Below are positions 10,662 through 24,800 of a stretch of DNA of 64,000 nucleotides, piece after piece. The notes under the pieces were generated by a model. The model was not told the DNA's origin. It was given only the letters and a program-made list of their open reading frames with translations, and did no database searches. Numbering within the stretch: the stretch's first letter is position 1; every line of letters begins with the position of its first letter. This stretch comes from Abelmoschus esculentus (taxonomy: Eukaryota; Streptophyta; Magnoliopsida; Malvales; Malvaceae), in the NCBI GenBank assembly GCA_035048815.1, contig JAUCBN010000005.1:17882517-17946516 (forward strand). Reading direction: 5' to 3'. Made by a program: the position numbers and the translations under genes.

Positions 10662-13600
10662 ATGCTGAGCGTGCTACGGGTGCACCTCCCTTCTGATATA
10701 CCAATTGTTGGCTGCGAGCTCACGCCTTACGTGCTCTTACGCCGACCCGATAGGACCGTTACCACCGATGATGTGCCTGAGTCATCCCCTCTTGATGGCC
10801 ACTTCTTGAGGTACAAGTGGTAAGTATTTTTAAATCCGTCAAAGTGTCATCTTTTAGGTATTTTCTTGATTGGTAACGGGGTATGTCAATGCGTAACCTA
10901 ATTTGATTTAGTTTTTCAAGTAAATCTATGAACTTAATGGCTAATTAACAATTTAAGTCTCTTTTTTCGTTTTATATATTTCTTGGTATATGTGTCTTGG
11001 ATATTTTTCTTGTTGTCCAATTGGATTTTGAGCTAGTTTCTGGGGTGTTTTATTAGTTGATTGTTTTCAGTGAATGTGTGAACTGCTTTTTGCAGGTGGC
11101 AAGTGTTTGCATTGAGAAAAATTCTCATATTTTCTATGTTTTTATACACATTTTGGTGTTATTTTTTTCTTTTGGGTAGTTCTCTTTTTAGCCAATGGTG
11201 GTTTAAGTTTTTGTTTTGGTATGGTATATTTGGCTGTTTTTAGTAAATACATTGCATTTATACTTCTTGACTGGTCACTAAATCCAAAAAGGTTTGTGTG
11301 GAATTGAGGTTAACAAGTTAAGTTTTTCCACCTGTGCCTTTGGAGATTGTTTGTTTTTTTGTTACTCTGTGTACTGGTTTTATCTTGTACGTTTATTGAT
11401 GTGTATTTTGTAATTTTTGAAGGCATAAGTAGTTTCGTGATTCTGGTTAAGGTTTTGAGTTTCATGCAATTTTGTTTGCTTTAACTTGGATCTGGTCTTT
11501 GCTGATTTATAACCACTAAAGTTGTTGCAATTGAACTCTGTCTTTATGTGCTGCCTTTGCTTAAATGGACTTATGCTCCATATATATAAGCTGTCATGAG
11601 GACTAGGCTCAATGAGCTAAAATCTTCCATCAATAACAATATTTATTTTGGTCGTTTGTATCACTATGTCTGTGAAAGCTTGTATGATAGTCAGCTTAAT
11701 ATTCTGGTCATAAGTAGAATAGATCATTCAGCTAAAAGATTAGATGCACGACAATCACCCAATGTTAACTGTTTAAAAGGTATTTCTCAGGCATTTTATG
11801 TGCTACTGCGCATTTTGCTAGTTGAGGTGGGATGGAAATTTGAAATGTGATATAATGGTTTCCTTGTGTTTCATCAAAAAGATTCTAGAACTTTATTCTT
11901 CGGTTTGACATCAGTTACATTTAGCAGTAATATGATAAAGCTGATAAGTAAAATGTGAAGTTGAGGTTATTGATTGTTCAGTCTTGTATGGTTTTTAGGT
12001 GAAATTTCTACTTGGTTCTGATATCAATTATATGTATTAATAGGACAAAGATGATTAATGATTGTTTTGTCCTTGTATTGTATTTAGATGAAATTTATGC
12101 ATTGGTTTTGACATCATTTACATGTGTTAATATGATAAAGATGGTTGGTAAACTATAAAGTTGAGTTTATTGATTATTCACTCATGTTTTTTTTTTTCCA
12201 ACTTTATCCTTTGGTTTTGACATGGTTTCATGTAGCAATATGATAAATTTAGATTTAATTATTCAGTCTTTGGATGGCATTTAGCTCTTTTCATTTTAAG
12301 GAAGAGTTTAACCATAATAGAATACAATCTTTGTTATTGATTGAGACAAGCAAACATGCTTTGGGTGCATTGTAGTTTCAGTAAACTTTCAGATGATATT
12401 ATATTATGCATTTTTTTGTGATTGCTGCGTTCTTATTTTGAAAAATGTGTTATTTTGACTGTATCTTGGGCACCTGTTGCAAGTATTCACTATATGTCTT
12501 CCTGTCGGATTAGGTGGATATGCATATGCATATGGTAAGTTGATTGTTTCAATATTTTCCATATATACAATACCTGTTTAATACATGGTGCTCCTTGTGT
12601 CTGTTTATGCAGGTATCGGATACAAAGTGATAAAAAAGTTGCTGTGTGTAGTGTACACCCTTCTGAGCAAGCCACGTTGCAGTGCTTAGGTTGTGTTAAG
12701 GCTAAAATACCTGTTGCTAAAAGTTATCATTGCTCTCCAAAGTGCTTCTCAGATGCATGGCAGCATCACCGTGTTCTGCATGACCGTGCTGCAAGTGCTG
12801 TAAATGAAAATGGAAATGAGGAGGAAGAGATATTTGGCCGTTTCAATAACTCGGGTTCTGGAGTTATTAATGCTAGCTTAACTGGTTCAGCATCAAGCAC
12901 TAGCCTGACAAATGGTTCAACACCTCTGTATCATGCTGCAGTTACACAGAGGAGTGGTAGTGAAACCTGGATTGAAGTTGGACGCTCTAAAACTTATACA
13001 CCAACAGCTGATGATATTGGTCATGTTCTCAAGTTTGAGTGCGTTGTTGTTGATGCCGAAACGAAACTACCTGTTGGACATCCCAATACTCTTTTGACAT
13101 CTCGTGTTATTCCAGCACCTTCCCCTAGTCCTCGGTGCTTGATCCCAGTAAGCGGTGCTGATATGTTGGGGAATCTACATTCAGATGGTCGTATCTCAAC
13201 CTCTGGAAGTTTCACTGTTCTCTCATACAACATCTTGTCCGACTCATTTGCCAGCAGTGAGTTACACAGTTATTGCCCTTCATGGTCCCTTTCTTGGCCA
13301 TATCGCAGGCAGAATTTGTTGCGGGAAATCGTTGGTTACCGCGCAGACATTGTCTGCCTTCAGGAGGTAATACTCAGTTAATGTTTCAGAAGTTACATTT
13401 TGATTCGAGACACATCTTTGAAGTTTTGTTATTGACAAATAATTGCTGTTATGTTCAACAGTTACTGTTATATTTTGGCTTGGAAATGTCTGACCTGCAC
13501 ATTTATCAGTATTACTATAGATTTGAGTTTATGCTTAGTTGTATCGCTTTTTATATCATATATACACACAGATGTGTGTGTTTAGTTAGTAATGCAAAAA

Positions 13601-16284
13601 GAAAACTATTTTGCACTATACTTTTTATATGAATAAATGTTGGGAACTTAAAGAACTAAGAAGAGATCTTAATTAAAAATGAAGCAATGTTTTCGTATAC
13701 CAGACTTTCTGTCGGTAGAGTCATCTAATTTTACTGCCTTTGGACCTCTAGGTGATGTGAATGAGTGAATCAATATCAATTGTTCTCATCATTGCAGGTG
13801 CAAAACAACCATTTTGAGGAATTTTTTGCTCCTGAGCTGGACAAACATGGATATCAAGCTTTATACAAGAGAAAGACAAATGAGGTTGCTTAACAACTAC
13901 TTGATTCTTATTTCACCGGTTTATAATGTTACTCTTTTATGCCTAATTTCTGTCGTTAATAATGCAGGTTTACAGTGGAAATATCCATACAATTGATGGC
14001 TGTGCAACATTTTTCCGTAGAGATAGATTTTCACATGTCAAAAGATATGAGGTTTGGGAATATTTCTATCATGGTATGTGGACTTGTGCGTGTTTTTATT
14101 GTGCTAAAGTAAATCATGTCTTTTGCAGGTTGAATTTAATAAGGCTGCTCAGTCGTTGACTGAGGTTGCTGTTCAAACTACTCAGAAAAAAGCTGCTTTA
14201 AATCGTTTGGTTAAGGTAATGAATATTTACATCTAATTTGAATTCAATCCTTTCTCATTGTATATATTTCTCTAGTGCTAATGATATCATGAGAACTCAA
14301 TTTTGTCTGCAGGATAATGTTGCACTAATTGTGGTTTTGGAAGCAAAGTTTAGTAATCATGGAGCTGAAAATCCCGGGAAGCGGCAGCTTCTTTGTGTGG
14401 TAAGGATTGTTAATTTTATTCTTCTATGTTGTATATCCCTAGCCTATTCTATCATCATGTCTGCTGTAATTTGCATAGTTTTTATTTGGTGCATTATTTA
14501 TGATAAAAATATGAATAACTCTTTTGTATCGGTAATGGGCTATGTTACCTGACTTTTGTCCTATACAATCTGAAAAGAATTTGCAAAATGGTCTACCTAT
14601 AATTAAGTATTGTACGGCTTGTTTCCTAAGATTGTAAGTGCCCGACTTGCTATCTAGCCTGTGAATTGATCTGGTTGGTAGATTGGTTCGTCTAGACATG
14701 TTTAGAGCCTTAACATTTCTATAGGCCATGCCAATTTGTCTTATGACAAATCGTGTCATTTATCTACAAGAGATTGCATGCTAAGCCTTTGTGTTAGTTC
14801 TTTTTTGTCATCAATTTTTATTTTTATTTTTTTGGCCTTGCAACAAAACAAGGTCAATGAGGTGCTTGCTTGTGAATGACGATCAGACTCCAACAATTTG
14901 AAGTATCAGAGTCTGATGCTTCTCCACATTCCTTTATGACTGGTCAACAACCTCTTTGGTTAAGATCAGTTTGATTATTAATTTTGTGTTTTGATTTTCT
15001 TACCCCCTTCTAATCCTTTATTGATAATTTTTGGAACCCTGACATGAAGTTTTGAGCATACTTGGGTTATTCTTTAGATTTCATGAAAGTAACTTGATTA
15101 AATGAATGATATTCTTTGCAAATCTTTCATAGTTCCTAGGTGCATCATGTAACTGTTTCCAATTGTTCCTGGTTTTGGAATACAGGCAAACACACATGTA
15201 AATGTTCCACAAGAGCTCAAGGATGTCAAAATCTGGCAGGTTCTAATTTTTCTGTAACATGTACAATTACTCACGTGTTTCTATAATTCAAAATTTGCAC
15301 TCATTTTGGTCCTAATTTTAAATCAGGTGCATACTCTCTTAAAGGGATTGGAGAAAATAGCCGCTAGTGCGGACATTCCAATGTTGGTGTGTGGGGATTT
15401 TAATTCAGTTCCAGGAAGGTAAATCTTTTATCCTTTACATGATAGATTATTTAGTGCTTCCATTCCATTATATTGGCATTTAACTTCTGCAATATCTAAT
15501 GCACGGTCAAATGTTCTACAGTGCACCCCATTCACTTCTTGCTATGGGAAAGGTAGATCCAATGCATACTGATTTATTGGTAGATCCTCTGGCGATTTTG
15601 CGACCTCACAGCAAGTTAACTCATCAATTACCACTGGTAAAACTATTGTTTATAAATGAGCAACTTCCAGAGGCTACCTATGTTTTTAGCTTTACCGTCA
15701 CTATTAAGGATCTTCTAATCATCACTGTTAAGGATCTACCAATGTTTGTTTTATAGAGAACAAAGGAAACAACCTTTGGTTGAAAAATGTCATGGTTATA
15801 TAACATACCATTGACCACACTTTGACTCAAGTTTTTTAAAACAGGTTAGTGCTTACTCGTCCTTTTTAAGAGGTGTTGGTCTTGGTCTGGAGCAACAGAG
15901 GAGAAGAATGGACCCTGCAACCAATGAACCTTTATTCACAAATTGCACAAGAGATTTTATTGGCACCCTAGACTACATATTTTACACAGGTGAGTTTCTC
16001 TTTTTCAAAACTATTTATTGCATTCAAATTTCTAATTTTTCATGGATGTCTTCTGTTAAGGTTTTGGTGTAATTAAATGCCAGATGTGAATTGTAAGTTA
16101 TTGGAGTTGCTTATGACTCGTTTGATTTTGTGGTTCAGCGGACTTGTTAACAGTTGAGTCATTATTGGAACTCTTGGATGAGGATAGCTTGAGGAAAGAT
16201 ACAGCACTTCCTTCTCCGGAGTGGTCTTCTGATCATATAGCTCTGTTAGCTGAATTTCGGTGTGTGCCTAGGCCGAGACGCTGA
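10662..16284 (+). CDS. CCR4: Carbon catabolite repressor 4 (CCR4) deadenylase
   Basis: Exons: 10662-10819, 12613-13366, 13798-13884, 13968-14051, 14129-14215, 14313-14399, 15186-15239, 15327-15418, 15522-15636, 15845-15989 and 16139-16284. All have GT..AG borders and joined phases, giving 602 aa. CCR4 is a 3'-5' poly(A) exonuclease of the cytoplasmic CCR4-NOT complex that starts mRNA decay. Residues about 64-110 form a Cys/His-rich MYND-like finger (CSVHPSEQ..CLGC..CSPKC..HH..H), reported in rice CCR4 to bind CAF1. Leucine-rich repeats of yeast CCR4 are absent, as is usual in plants. The nuclease domain starts about residue 253, with SYNIL (N259), CLQE (E304), GDFNS (D461, N463) and SDH (D586, H587). 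All catalytic motifs are present, so the gene looks functional. Length equals what I recall for Arabidopsis CCR4a. Intron 1 is 1.8 kb. Confidence 0.95.
11890..12290 (+). repeat. Degenerate tandem repeat in CCR4 intron 1
   Basis: About four imperfect copies of a segment built around TTTGACATCA..TACATGT..TAATATGATAAAG begin near 11905, 12020, 12108 and 12216, with a period of roughly 90-120 bp. It lies wholly inside intron 1. Confidence 0.6.
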
Positions 16285-17400
16285 CACTTGTAAGGTACGC
16301 TGTTATATGACCTTTTTTAATCAATACACAACATATGCAACTAAAGGTGATGACAATCTCTATCCTAGCTCTTCGAAGTGTCCTGAAAGATTGCGACTGT
16401 TGTTTAGGTGTTGGAAGATGGCCAAGGAAACGACAGAGAGGAAGTCCATGGATACATATGACAGGTAGAATTGTAAGAACGGTAGATCATGCTCCATATT
16501 TGTTTTAAGGCATCTCATTGAGGGATCCTTGCTGTGATCTACTGCTTTGTAATATGTTGTGTCACAAATCTTTTTTTCATAGAAAAATCATTGTTATGCC
16601 CTTTTCCTACTTCATTTTTTTTTTCTCAATAGAAAATGCCAGCGGCTCAGTATCGTTAGTGATTGTACTTGTAAGCCCCTCTGCAAAGCTAGCAATAGTA
16701 GCATGCATTGCTTCCCTTTCCATCTTAAGTTGCATTTTGCATTTTCCGCTCTAGGGAAATGTTATTCTTTTTTCATCTTAAATAGAGGACACCCCATGGC
16801 AATGAATTACATTTTTAGTACCACCTGCCCATGCTCAGTACACATAACAAAAAAAAAAACATAAAAGCTTCCGAGGCACAATCACTTTGATGTATGTTAG
16901 GGGTGACTTTCAGGCTAAATCAACCACCAGCTCAGCTATGGTACTTTGGAGCATCTGAGATATATGGGAACAACTCCGCAAGAGAAATCAACACAGGTTT
17001 AGCAAAAGAAATTTACAGGACTTATTAGCAAACCATGTATTTCACATGAAAAGGAAAAGTTAGAATTTTGAGATGTGAAACTTATCATTGGTGGGTGCCA
17101 CGATGTTCAAATAGTTACCCACTCTTGGGCCGACTTTGAACCCAACGTTGGTTTCGAAAGGGGCAAGTTGAACTGAATAGTAAGTTATAGGCTACAGATA
17201 ACTCAGTTTAAAAAAGCACGTCTAAGATGCTTAGACGAATTGAGGTGACATGAAAACGTCTCTACCGATACGAAATATGCGATTGGGCTTTGCGAGATCC
17301 TCGTTTTTTGACCTGGAAAGTAGAATATGGCTTTGCGAGATGCTCGTTTTTTGACCTGGAAAGACAAGAAGAAAAAGAATGATCTATTTTAAAGAAAAAG
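16285..17400. other. CCR4 3' flank and intergenic DNA
   Basis: The first 400-500 bp are probably the 3'UTR; no poly(A) site was fixed. The rest shows no recognised gene. A 35-bp direct repeat (GGCTTTGCGAGATCCTCG..) lies at 17286-17320 and 17329-17363. Confidence 0.6.
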
Positions 17401-17999
17401 TTGATTGGTTGGGTAAAATTTTAATTTATATATATATATATATTTAATATACAATTTATATTAGGTCATTTTGAGATCAGGTTTATAATATGTTAGGTTC
17501 GATTATTAGTAAATGTGTTTAAAAATATTTGATTTATTGACTTGTTGACTCTATGAAAATAAATAACTATTTTTTATAAAAAAATAAAATTTTTGAGTCA
17601 AGTATCCGACCTGCAAGGGTTTGTAGGTTTGACCTAGGTTGTAATATTAGACTTAATCAGTATTTGACCCATCCTGAATTTTTTTAATTTATTTTTTATT
17701 TGAGATTAAATTTAATTTTATAATTTACTATTTATTTAAAATTAGTTTATTAAAAAATTAAGGTGCTAAAATAATTATAAAGTAAAAATAAGAATTTTAC
17801 ATTTTTAATAATTTTTTGTACTATAAGCTTGGTCAAGTGAGACTTTAATAAGAGATATAAAAAAAAAATTTATGTAACAAGGAATGCAACTACGAGCCTT
17901 AATAAAAACCTTCCTAAACCTAGTTGGAGGAAAAGAGTACTCGTAGTAGTATTATACAAATTTAGTCAAACACTTAAAACCCACAAACATCACGCAAAA
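17401..17999. other. AT-rich intergenic DNA
   Basis: Holds a (TA)n run at about 17428-17446. No gene is seen. Confidence 0.6.
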
Positions 18000-19545
18000 C
18001 CTGCGGACTTGTCTCGATCAAGTAAAATCTGAACTGCATTAGATGGTTCCAAGAACACCCGCACCAAATCCTCAGTATTTCACATGATCTTAGCCAACAT
18101 GTATACTACACCATTCGCCTCTCTTCCTGCATGCACAATCCTAATGTCCCAAGCACGTACAAGCAACCCACTAATCAGTTGAATAAGATTGCAATGGGCA
18201 ACATCAACCAACAACCCCTGTATCAAAGCCACAACCGTAGTGCTATCAAATTCAAGCACCAACTTACGGTACCCTAAGTCCCATGCCAAGGTTAAGCCGT
18301 CAAAAGCAGGCCACAATTTTATGCAAATCACCGAGCAACGACCAATGCACCGTCCAACACCACGAATTCACTCACCTTCGGCGTCCTGAATGATTCCTCC
18401 AATAGTTGCAACCAAAGGATTTCCTTTCACTACTTCATCCGTATTAACTTTAACCCATCATTCATCCAGTTAGTTCCATTGTTTAGACAACCCTCTCCGC
18501 TGTTGTTGTTTACGGATTTCTATAGCAGCCACAATTTCCTTTGCATACGCCACACAGTAATCCATAATGTTACCAATTAATTCCCTTCCGCTATCAAACA
18601 CATAAACACATCGTCTCTTTCAAAGGGTCCAACAAGTTTTTGCAAATAATACCGTCCACTAATTACTATTACTCTTCAAGTTGGCTTGCAACCAATCGCG
18701 GTCACTCGCGTTAAAGAAACTTCTCCATAAGTTTTGCGGCACCAACTTAACCCAAACCTGCCTTGCTCGGCCACACGTTCTCAGCACATGGTTTATATCC
18801 TCATCTTCTACGCCGCACACAGGATATAGGCTGCAATTACCGAAATGCCAGCGGGTTCTTTCCTTGTTCGTCATCAACCTTTCATGGTTTACTAGCCATA
18901 AAAAAGTTCTGATTCGCTGCGAAACCGGTAGGCGTCAAATGAACTTCTATGGATCCTCATCCTCAAGTAGTAACTCTGGCCCCAAAGTATGATAAGCCAA
19001 TGCGGTTGAGAATGTACGCATTTCAGTCCATATCCAAACTAGCGAGTCACTCCCAAATCCAGCGTGTGGTGGAACAATGCTTGCAACCGATTCACGGACT
19101 CGCGAGGCAATGCCAACGCAAGCTTGCTCCAATCCCAAGCTCTTGATGCTATTAGCATGCTAGCAACACTCACGTGAGGGGGATCATTGGGTAAAAGGTA
19201 TTTTGTCACCAAAGGCTCTCTCCCATCTAATCACACATCCCACCAAAAATCGACTTTCTACCTATTACGAACTTGCCAGCACATGCTTTGCTTTATTGCT
19301 TCCCAACAATGACTCACACCTTACCAAAGCCTTGAGGGGTTCCGTCGATAAATTTCCCTAGTCAACTCTCCAACACATTTATACTTATCCCTTAGCACTT
19401 GGACACATAGCTTGTCTGTACTACAAATCAAGTGATATCCTACCTTTATAAGAAAAACACAATTTTGGTTTTGCACATCACGAAAATCTAGTCCTCCCAT
19501 ATTCATTAGCTTCTTCACATAAATCTAAACATTAATGATGAACTC
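18000..19545 (-). pseudogene. Decayed LINE, 3' part (RT tail, zinc finger, RNase H)
   Basis: Read on the minus strand, three typical parts occur in the normal LINE order. First is a GGLDFRDVQNQN-like segment that follows the RT domain (about 19500-19321). Next is a Cys/His zinc-binding zf-RVT segment (CSLYPVCGVEDEDINHVLRTC, about 18850-18700). Last is a plant RNase H segment (LEFDSTTVV..VHAGREANGVVYMLA, about 18331-18085). Frames change between the parts and stops occur, so it is dead. The RT core is missing, as expected for a 5'-truncated L1-like insertion. The poly(A) end was not identified. Confidence 0.8.
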
Positions 19546-19569
19546 TTGCGAATGATGATCATGATACTA

Positions 19570-20375
19570 CACACTAAAAAAATTAATTATTTTTTAGATT
19601 TAATATCTAAATAGGTGTCTAAATTATGCTTGTGGGTCATTTTTTGTGCTTAAACTATTTTTAGTTCTAAATAAGTGTCTAAAGTTTTAATTTTGGTCAT
19701 TTTAAGTGCCTAACCGTTAAAAAGTCATTAATCAATTAAAATATGATAAGCGATGCGTTTTAGTTTTTAATTATTTTTAATTAATTTTAAATAAAATTCA
19801 AATTTTTTATTTATTAGTTTTAAATCTTTATAAAATAATCCTAAACCCTAAATCCTCACCGTTTACTACCTCATCGAAGACCACCACCACCATCACTGGA
19901 CCATCACAACTATTTATCCTAACACCATCATTGATAACCGATGATAGGTAAACCAACAACCTTCATTTTCGCGATTTTTACTTCTTTAGACGTTAGAAAG
20001 CCGATCGATATACCTACTACAAGTTATCGATTATGGATGGTTAGGGAAAACAATCATGATGATCTTCAGTGAGATAATAAACAAAGATATCGATGGTAAT
20101 TTGAGGATTTTGGATTTTGGGTTAAAGATTTAGGATCATATTGTAAACATTTAAAACTTTCTTTTTATAAAAATTAAGTTAAAATAAATTAAATTCAAAA
20201 AGAACTAATATATATGTATATAATAAAAATAATGGTATTTAACAATTAAGCACTTAAAATATCAAAATTAAAACTTTAGGTATTTATTTAGAATTAAAAA
20301 TATTTTAAATATCAAAATTAATTTATAAATAGAGTTTGAAAACCTATTTATGTATTAAGTTTTTTTTTTTATAAT
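19570..20375. mobile_element. Inverted-repeat (MITE-like) element
   Basis: The left end (about 19590-19735, with CTAAATAGGTGTCTAAA and TTTTGGTCATTTTAAGTGCCTAA) returns in inverted form at about 20235-20365. Arms are about 140 bp, and the middle has no ORF. Exact ends and target duplication are unclear. Confidence 0.65.
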
Positions 20376-20789
20376 TAAAGAGAACTAATAATAAATATCT
20401 TTATCTACACACCAATTATTATGCAAAATAGCTAAAATCATATCCAGCATGAAAAAGAAAATAAAACCTCCTCGTATCTACACTCTACTTCAACATGTCG
20501 CACACTAAAGTTCCATGCCATAGAAAAAATTCCAAGGAATTTAAAATATTCGAGTAGCTAAATTTTAATTATTTTATTTATTTTTATATGGTACTTAAGT
20601 TTTTAATTGAGTTTTTATTCTTGAACACCATTATTCTGTATTTTTAAATTATTCGACCATGACATTTTAAATCTTTAATTATAAAAGTTTTATTAAATTA
20701 AATAATGAATCCAAAACTAATGATTCAATAAATTAACGAAATACTAAAAGTTTGGGTTTGACATAGCATGAATTAAATTTTGTTTTTAT
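20376..20789. other. AT-rich intergenic DNA
   Basis: No gene or structured repeat is seen. Confidence 0.6.
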
Positions 20790-20794
20790 CAAAT

Positions 20795-21864
20795 TGTAAT
20801 CACTCATTTTTTTATCAAATTTTTAGTATTTTAATATTATTTTAATAATATTATTATTAATATAAAAAAGAAAAAAAAATTAAAATTGCATGTACCACAA
20901 GGGTCCACGTCCCTTGCATTCCCCACACCCATGTCTCCCACGCCTATAAATAGGCAGTTGGGGCGTCCCATTTCAGACACCAAGAAGCAAGGAGCCGGTG
21001 AAGGCTTTGCCGAATAAGAGAGCAGTGCTCTCGGCTAAGCCAAGGATAGGGGAAAACCCTTGGTCCTACCGGTTTGATCGTGTCTTTTTTTAAAATTCGA
21101 TTTAGTTAAAATTTTAGAAGGGTCGTAGTAGATCTCGATGTAGAATTTATCGGATTAGCCGTTTGAATGTTTAGATATAATTTTTATTTTTTTGTATTTT
21201 GAATATTTTAATGAATATAATTGTATTTTATTTGGTATTTTGATTTTTAATTTATGTTTTAGATTAATATTTATGTATACTTTAATTTATGTTTGTTTTA
21301 AATTATGTTTTAGATTAGAATTTTATTTGTTAGATTAATATTTATTTATGTATTTATTTTATTTGATGTATTTAATTTATTAGTTATGTTCAGGAATGCA
21401 TAACGGAATATGATTTTGTTAATATGGGCCCCTAAATTCAGTCGTAAGCGAGACCAACTCTAGTGTAGTGGTGGTGGTTCGGACGCTTACCTTCGGATTT
21501 GGGTGCTTTAAAATAATGCGCGCACTCAATTAAAAATTAATTTGATCGTCAAATTAGTCCAGAAAATTTAATATTAACGAAGCGGCAATTAAATAAAGTA
21601 CCAATTTTTGGGTGATGTGGGGGTGCTAATCCTTCCCCATCCGTAACCGACTCCCGAACTCTAATTTTAAAAATCTCTGGTTTTATGGTGTTCGGTCTAC
21701 AAAAACGGCCGATGGCGACTCCAAATCTTGCAAAAATCAATTTTAAACCGAAAACCCCACGTGAAAGACATTAATTCCAAAACGACACAAAATATATTTC
21801 TTTCACGTCGAAAAAGAATATTTTTAGCGAATACACTTATTTGTGGATTTTTTAGATCGCTACA
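20795..21864 (+). repeat. 5' LTR of LARD element
   Basis: Length 1070 bp, TG..CA ends. A TATA box (CCTATAAATAGG, about 20942-20953) precedes a GC-richer leader with GAGAGCAGTGCTCTCG, a possible small hairpin (about 21018-21033). Differs from the 3' copy by scattered substitutions and small indels. Confidence 0.9.
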
Positions 21865-21866
21865 GA

Positions 21867-21884
21867 TGGCGACTCCGTTGGGGA
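21867..21884 (+). other. Primer binding site of LARD element
   Basis: TGGCGACTCCGTTGGGGA begins two bases after the LTR end. From memory, this type is used by Tat/Ogre elements and matches a tRNA-Arg 3' end. Confidence 0.7.
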
Positions 21885-24800
21885 CTAATTTTGTTTTTCA
21901 AAACAGAAAGAGAGTCAAACATTTAAAATGATTATCGTTTTACGAATATTAAAGATTTTGGGCTAAAGTGATGATTAAATTAATTTTTAATTGAATTTGC
22001 GCTTTTATTTTTCAGCATTTAAAATTGACATCTAAACTCGTCCTTTTAAGTGAGGTGAAAAGGCTAATATTATCGTGGAGATATCGTTCTCCCGTATGGG
22101 CCCTAGCCAAAGTACCTTCGGGGCTCCACTACCTTATGCTTTCGTGAGGATATCGTTCCTTCGTATGGGCATAAACGAACGGGTCTCCCTGAATTGAACC
22201 CGGTCAAGATGAGCCTATAATGGGTAATGATCGGGGGCCTTGCTACTCTTAGTAGAGGACAGCTCGGACAATTCGGGTCTTTTTTTAGAACCAACACTAC
22301 ATATAGTGAATTAGATTATCTACCTTATTAGAGCCATATAGATACCCTAGGTGAACTAGAAGGGATATCTAAGACTGCTCTTATCTGTTTACTTTTACGC
22401 AAACTTATTTTCATGTAATTGATTTTTGCGTTTATTATTTTTACCCGGTACTAACCTGGTTTCTCTTGTTTTTATTTCCCCTTTTTTGCATTCATCACAT
22501 CTTACATTTTACATTGAGGATATTGATTCGAGTAGTTCATCCTAGAAAGGATACATTCACCATGAAAGAGAGGTATCTAAAAATCTCAACCCTAGTATTA
22601 GAAAACAAAGATACCAATTAAGGGATGAAATTTGGCAAGGTCATCATCCATTAGATCCTTTTATCAGACATCACTTAGAGGACAACCAAAGAGGCCCAGA
22701 AAACAGTCTACCAAACGACCAGGTAACAATCATCCATTTATCTAGGTCTACATCAAAATATCAGTACGAGATTCCAAGAGAGCATAAAGGATGTAACAGA
22801 AAACCAAAGTTTGATAAATGGATTATCAAAGACACATAACTGATATCATTTCACCATCTAAAGGTCGAGTCAGAATCATGTATAAAACACTAAGAGCAGA
22901 TAACAGTTATTCATCTTATCTGAGTCTATAGTAGAATAATCATCAGATGGTTCAAAATGATGTGATGATGTAACAAAAACTTTCAAAGGGCTTAACGACA
23001 GAAATGGTTTGTTAAAGATGCAGAACTGATAATCATCTTACTATCTAGAAGACCAGTTAGAGTCAGATTGCAAGAGAAAGAACAAAAGGTGAGTATTTTA
23101 TCAACCTATTTTCACGAGGATTGAGGCCACTATTTAGGATTACCGAGGATAATCCAGTTTTGAAAGTAACGTCAACGGTAAGAAATCACTGTTAGCAACA
23201 CCAACATGGTAGGGTCACTTAGATAATACTTGACCAAGACCATTGCTAGAAAACCTCAATGACCGAAGTTCAGATGGATAGTCAAAAACAAGATAGGTTT
23301 AGTCACGGAGATTGAATCTTTTCATTCGGAACCCACGATGTAACAGAGATTTCCTGATCAAGAAAGCAGCATAGGTCCATAAATACAATAGGAATTAGGG
23401 CTAATACTCGTGTATAGGACTAGTTTCCCCTAATGTTGTAATATACCCTCTATTTTCCGTGAAAGTAATCCAGTGTGGTGATTACCAATAGGGATCAGTA
23501 CTTTCATCTGCATACATTTTGCATCAGCATTCGCGTCATTTGCATCATACATACAACTACCCATTTAAACATTATTTTGATAAGTATATCGTGACGGCTT
23601 GGTAAGTCACCATACAACCAACTTCTCAGACATGATTGAGGATGCAGTTAAAAGAGGAAAGATCAGGGATCCCTACAGTGTAACCCTTCAAAGTGAGGAC
23701 CGATGGCAAAGATGGGTCCCAAGGGAGGTTTTGACCTCTCAGTTTGAACAACAAATTGAAAATTTCATGGATATTTGTTTTTAAAAAGCGAAGTCCAATT
23801 TACTACTTTGAGCCCAGAAAGTAGTAAGGACATTTTGTAAAGGGCACTTGTTTTAAAGTGATATTTCTTTCGTTCATCAAACGATTTTATATTCATTAAT
23901 TCTTCGAATACTTCATTCATTTTTAAGGGACAACCTCTGATCTCCCTTGTGCACATAACATTTTTAAACATACACATGTATATATCATTACACAACCAAT
24001 CATAAAAGTTTCTAGTGCGATAGAATCTTTACTTCAAACTCGAAGACCAACTCCCAAGTCTTGCATATTCAGAAGAGATTGAATGTTACGGGGATACTAC
24101 AAATAAAGGTCTCTATGTTAGTTTACTTAGGCCAACAGAAGAACAATATGAGTGAATAGATAATGGGTAGTTCCCATTTTTATGAGAATCCCTTATCAGG
24201 TACTTGTTGTTCAAGATTCTTGAATCAAGAGTCGACCTTAAATTTCTATCCCCTAAAGACTTTCTCAAGACATCATTGAATGGGACGACGAATGACATTC
24301 TCTTACCTCACTAGAAGAGGGGGCAAGATCAAAAAAATCATATACTAAAATCAGAAGACTATCAACAGGAAACAATCAGAAACTAGAACTTTCAAAAAAA
24401 GAAGAAAAAAGAAAAAAAGAAGAACCAGAATGGCAATCGAAAGGTTGAAGCATACCCGACTCGAGTAACAAGAGGATTTTTGTCAATTTTAATACCATAA
24501 GATTACAAGAAAGGTGATCGAATCCAAGTAATATCAGAAAGTTGCAGAAATGTGACCAAATTCTAAGCAATAGATAACAGAGAAATACCTCAATCTGGTG
24601 ACGTACCCACAAACTTGAAGGAGAAAAAAATGTGAAGGAAACAGTATTGTACACACTTCATACTTGGATCAAGCAATTTAGAAGCGGAAATTCAGCCAGA
24701 AGGAACGAGGTAAAGATGACTAAAGAATCCTCATTCTCGATACCTCAGGATCTCACAGATTTAGAATAAAGCAAATATTGAAGCACATATGAGATAAGTC

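Noticed and set aside
18681..18992. 103-codon + strand frame
   Set aside because: Antisense shadow of the LINE zinc-finger segment on the minus strand.
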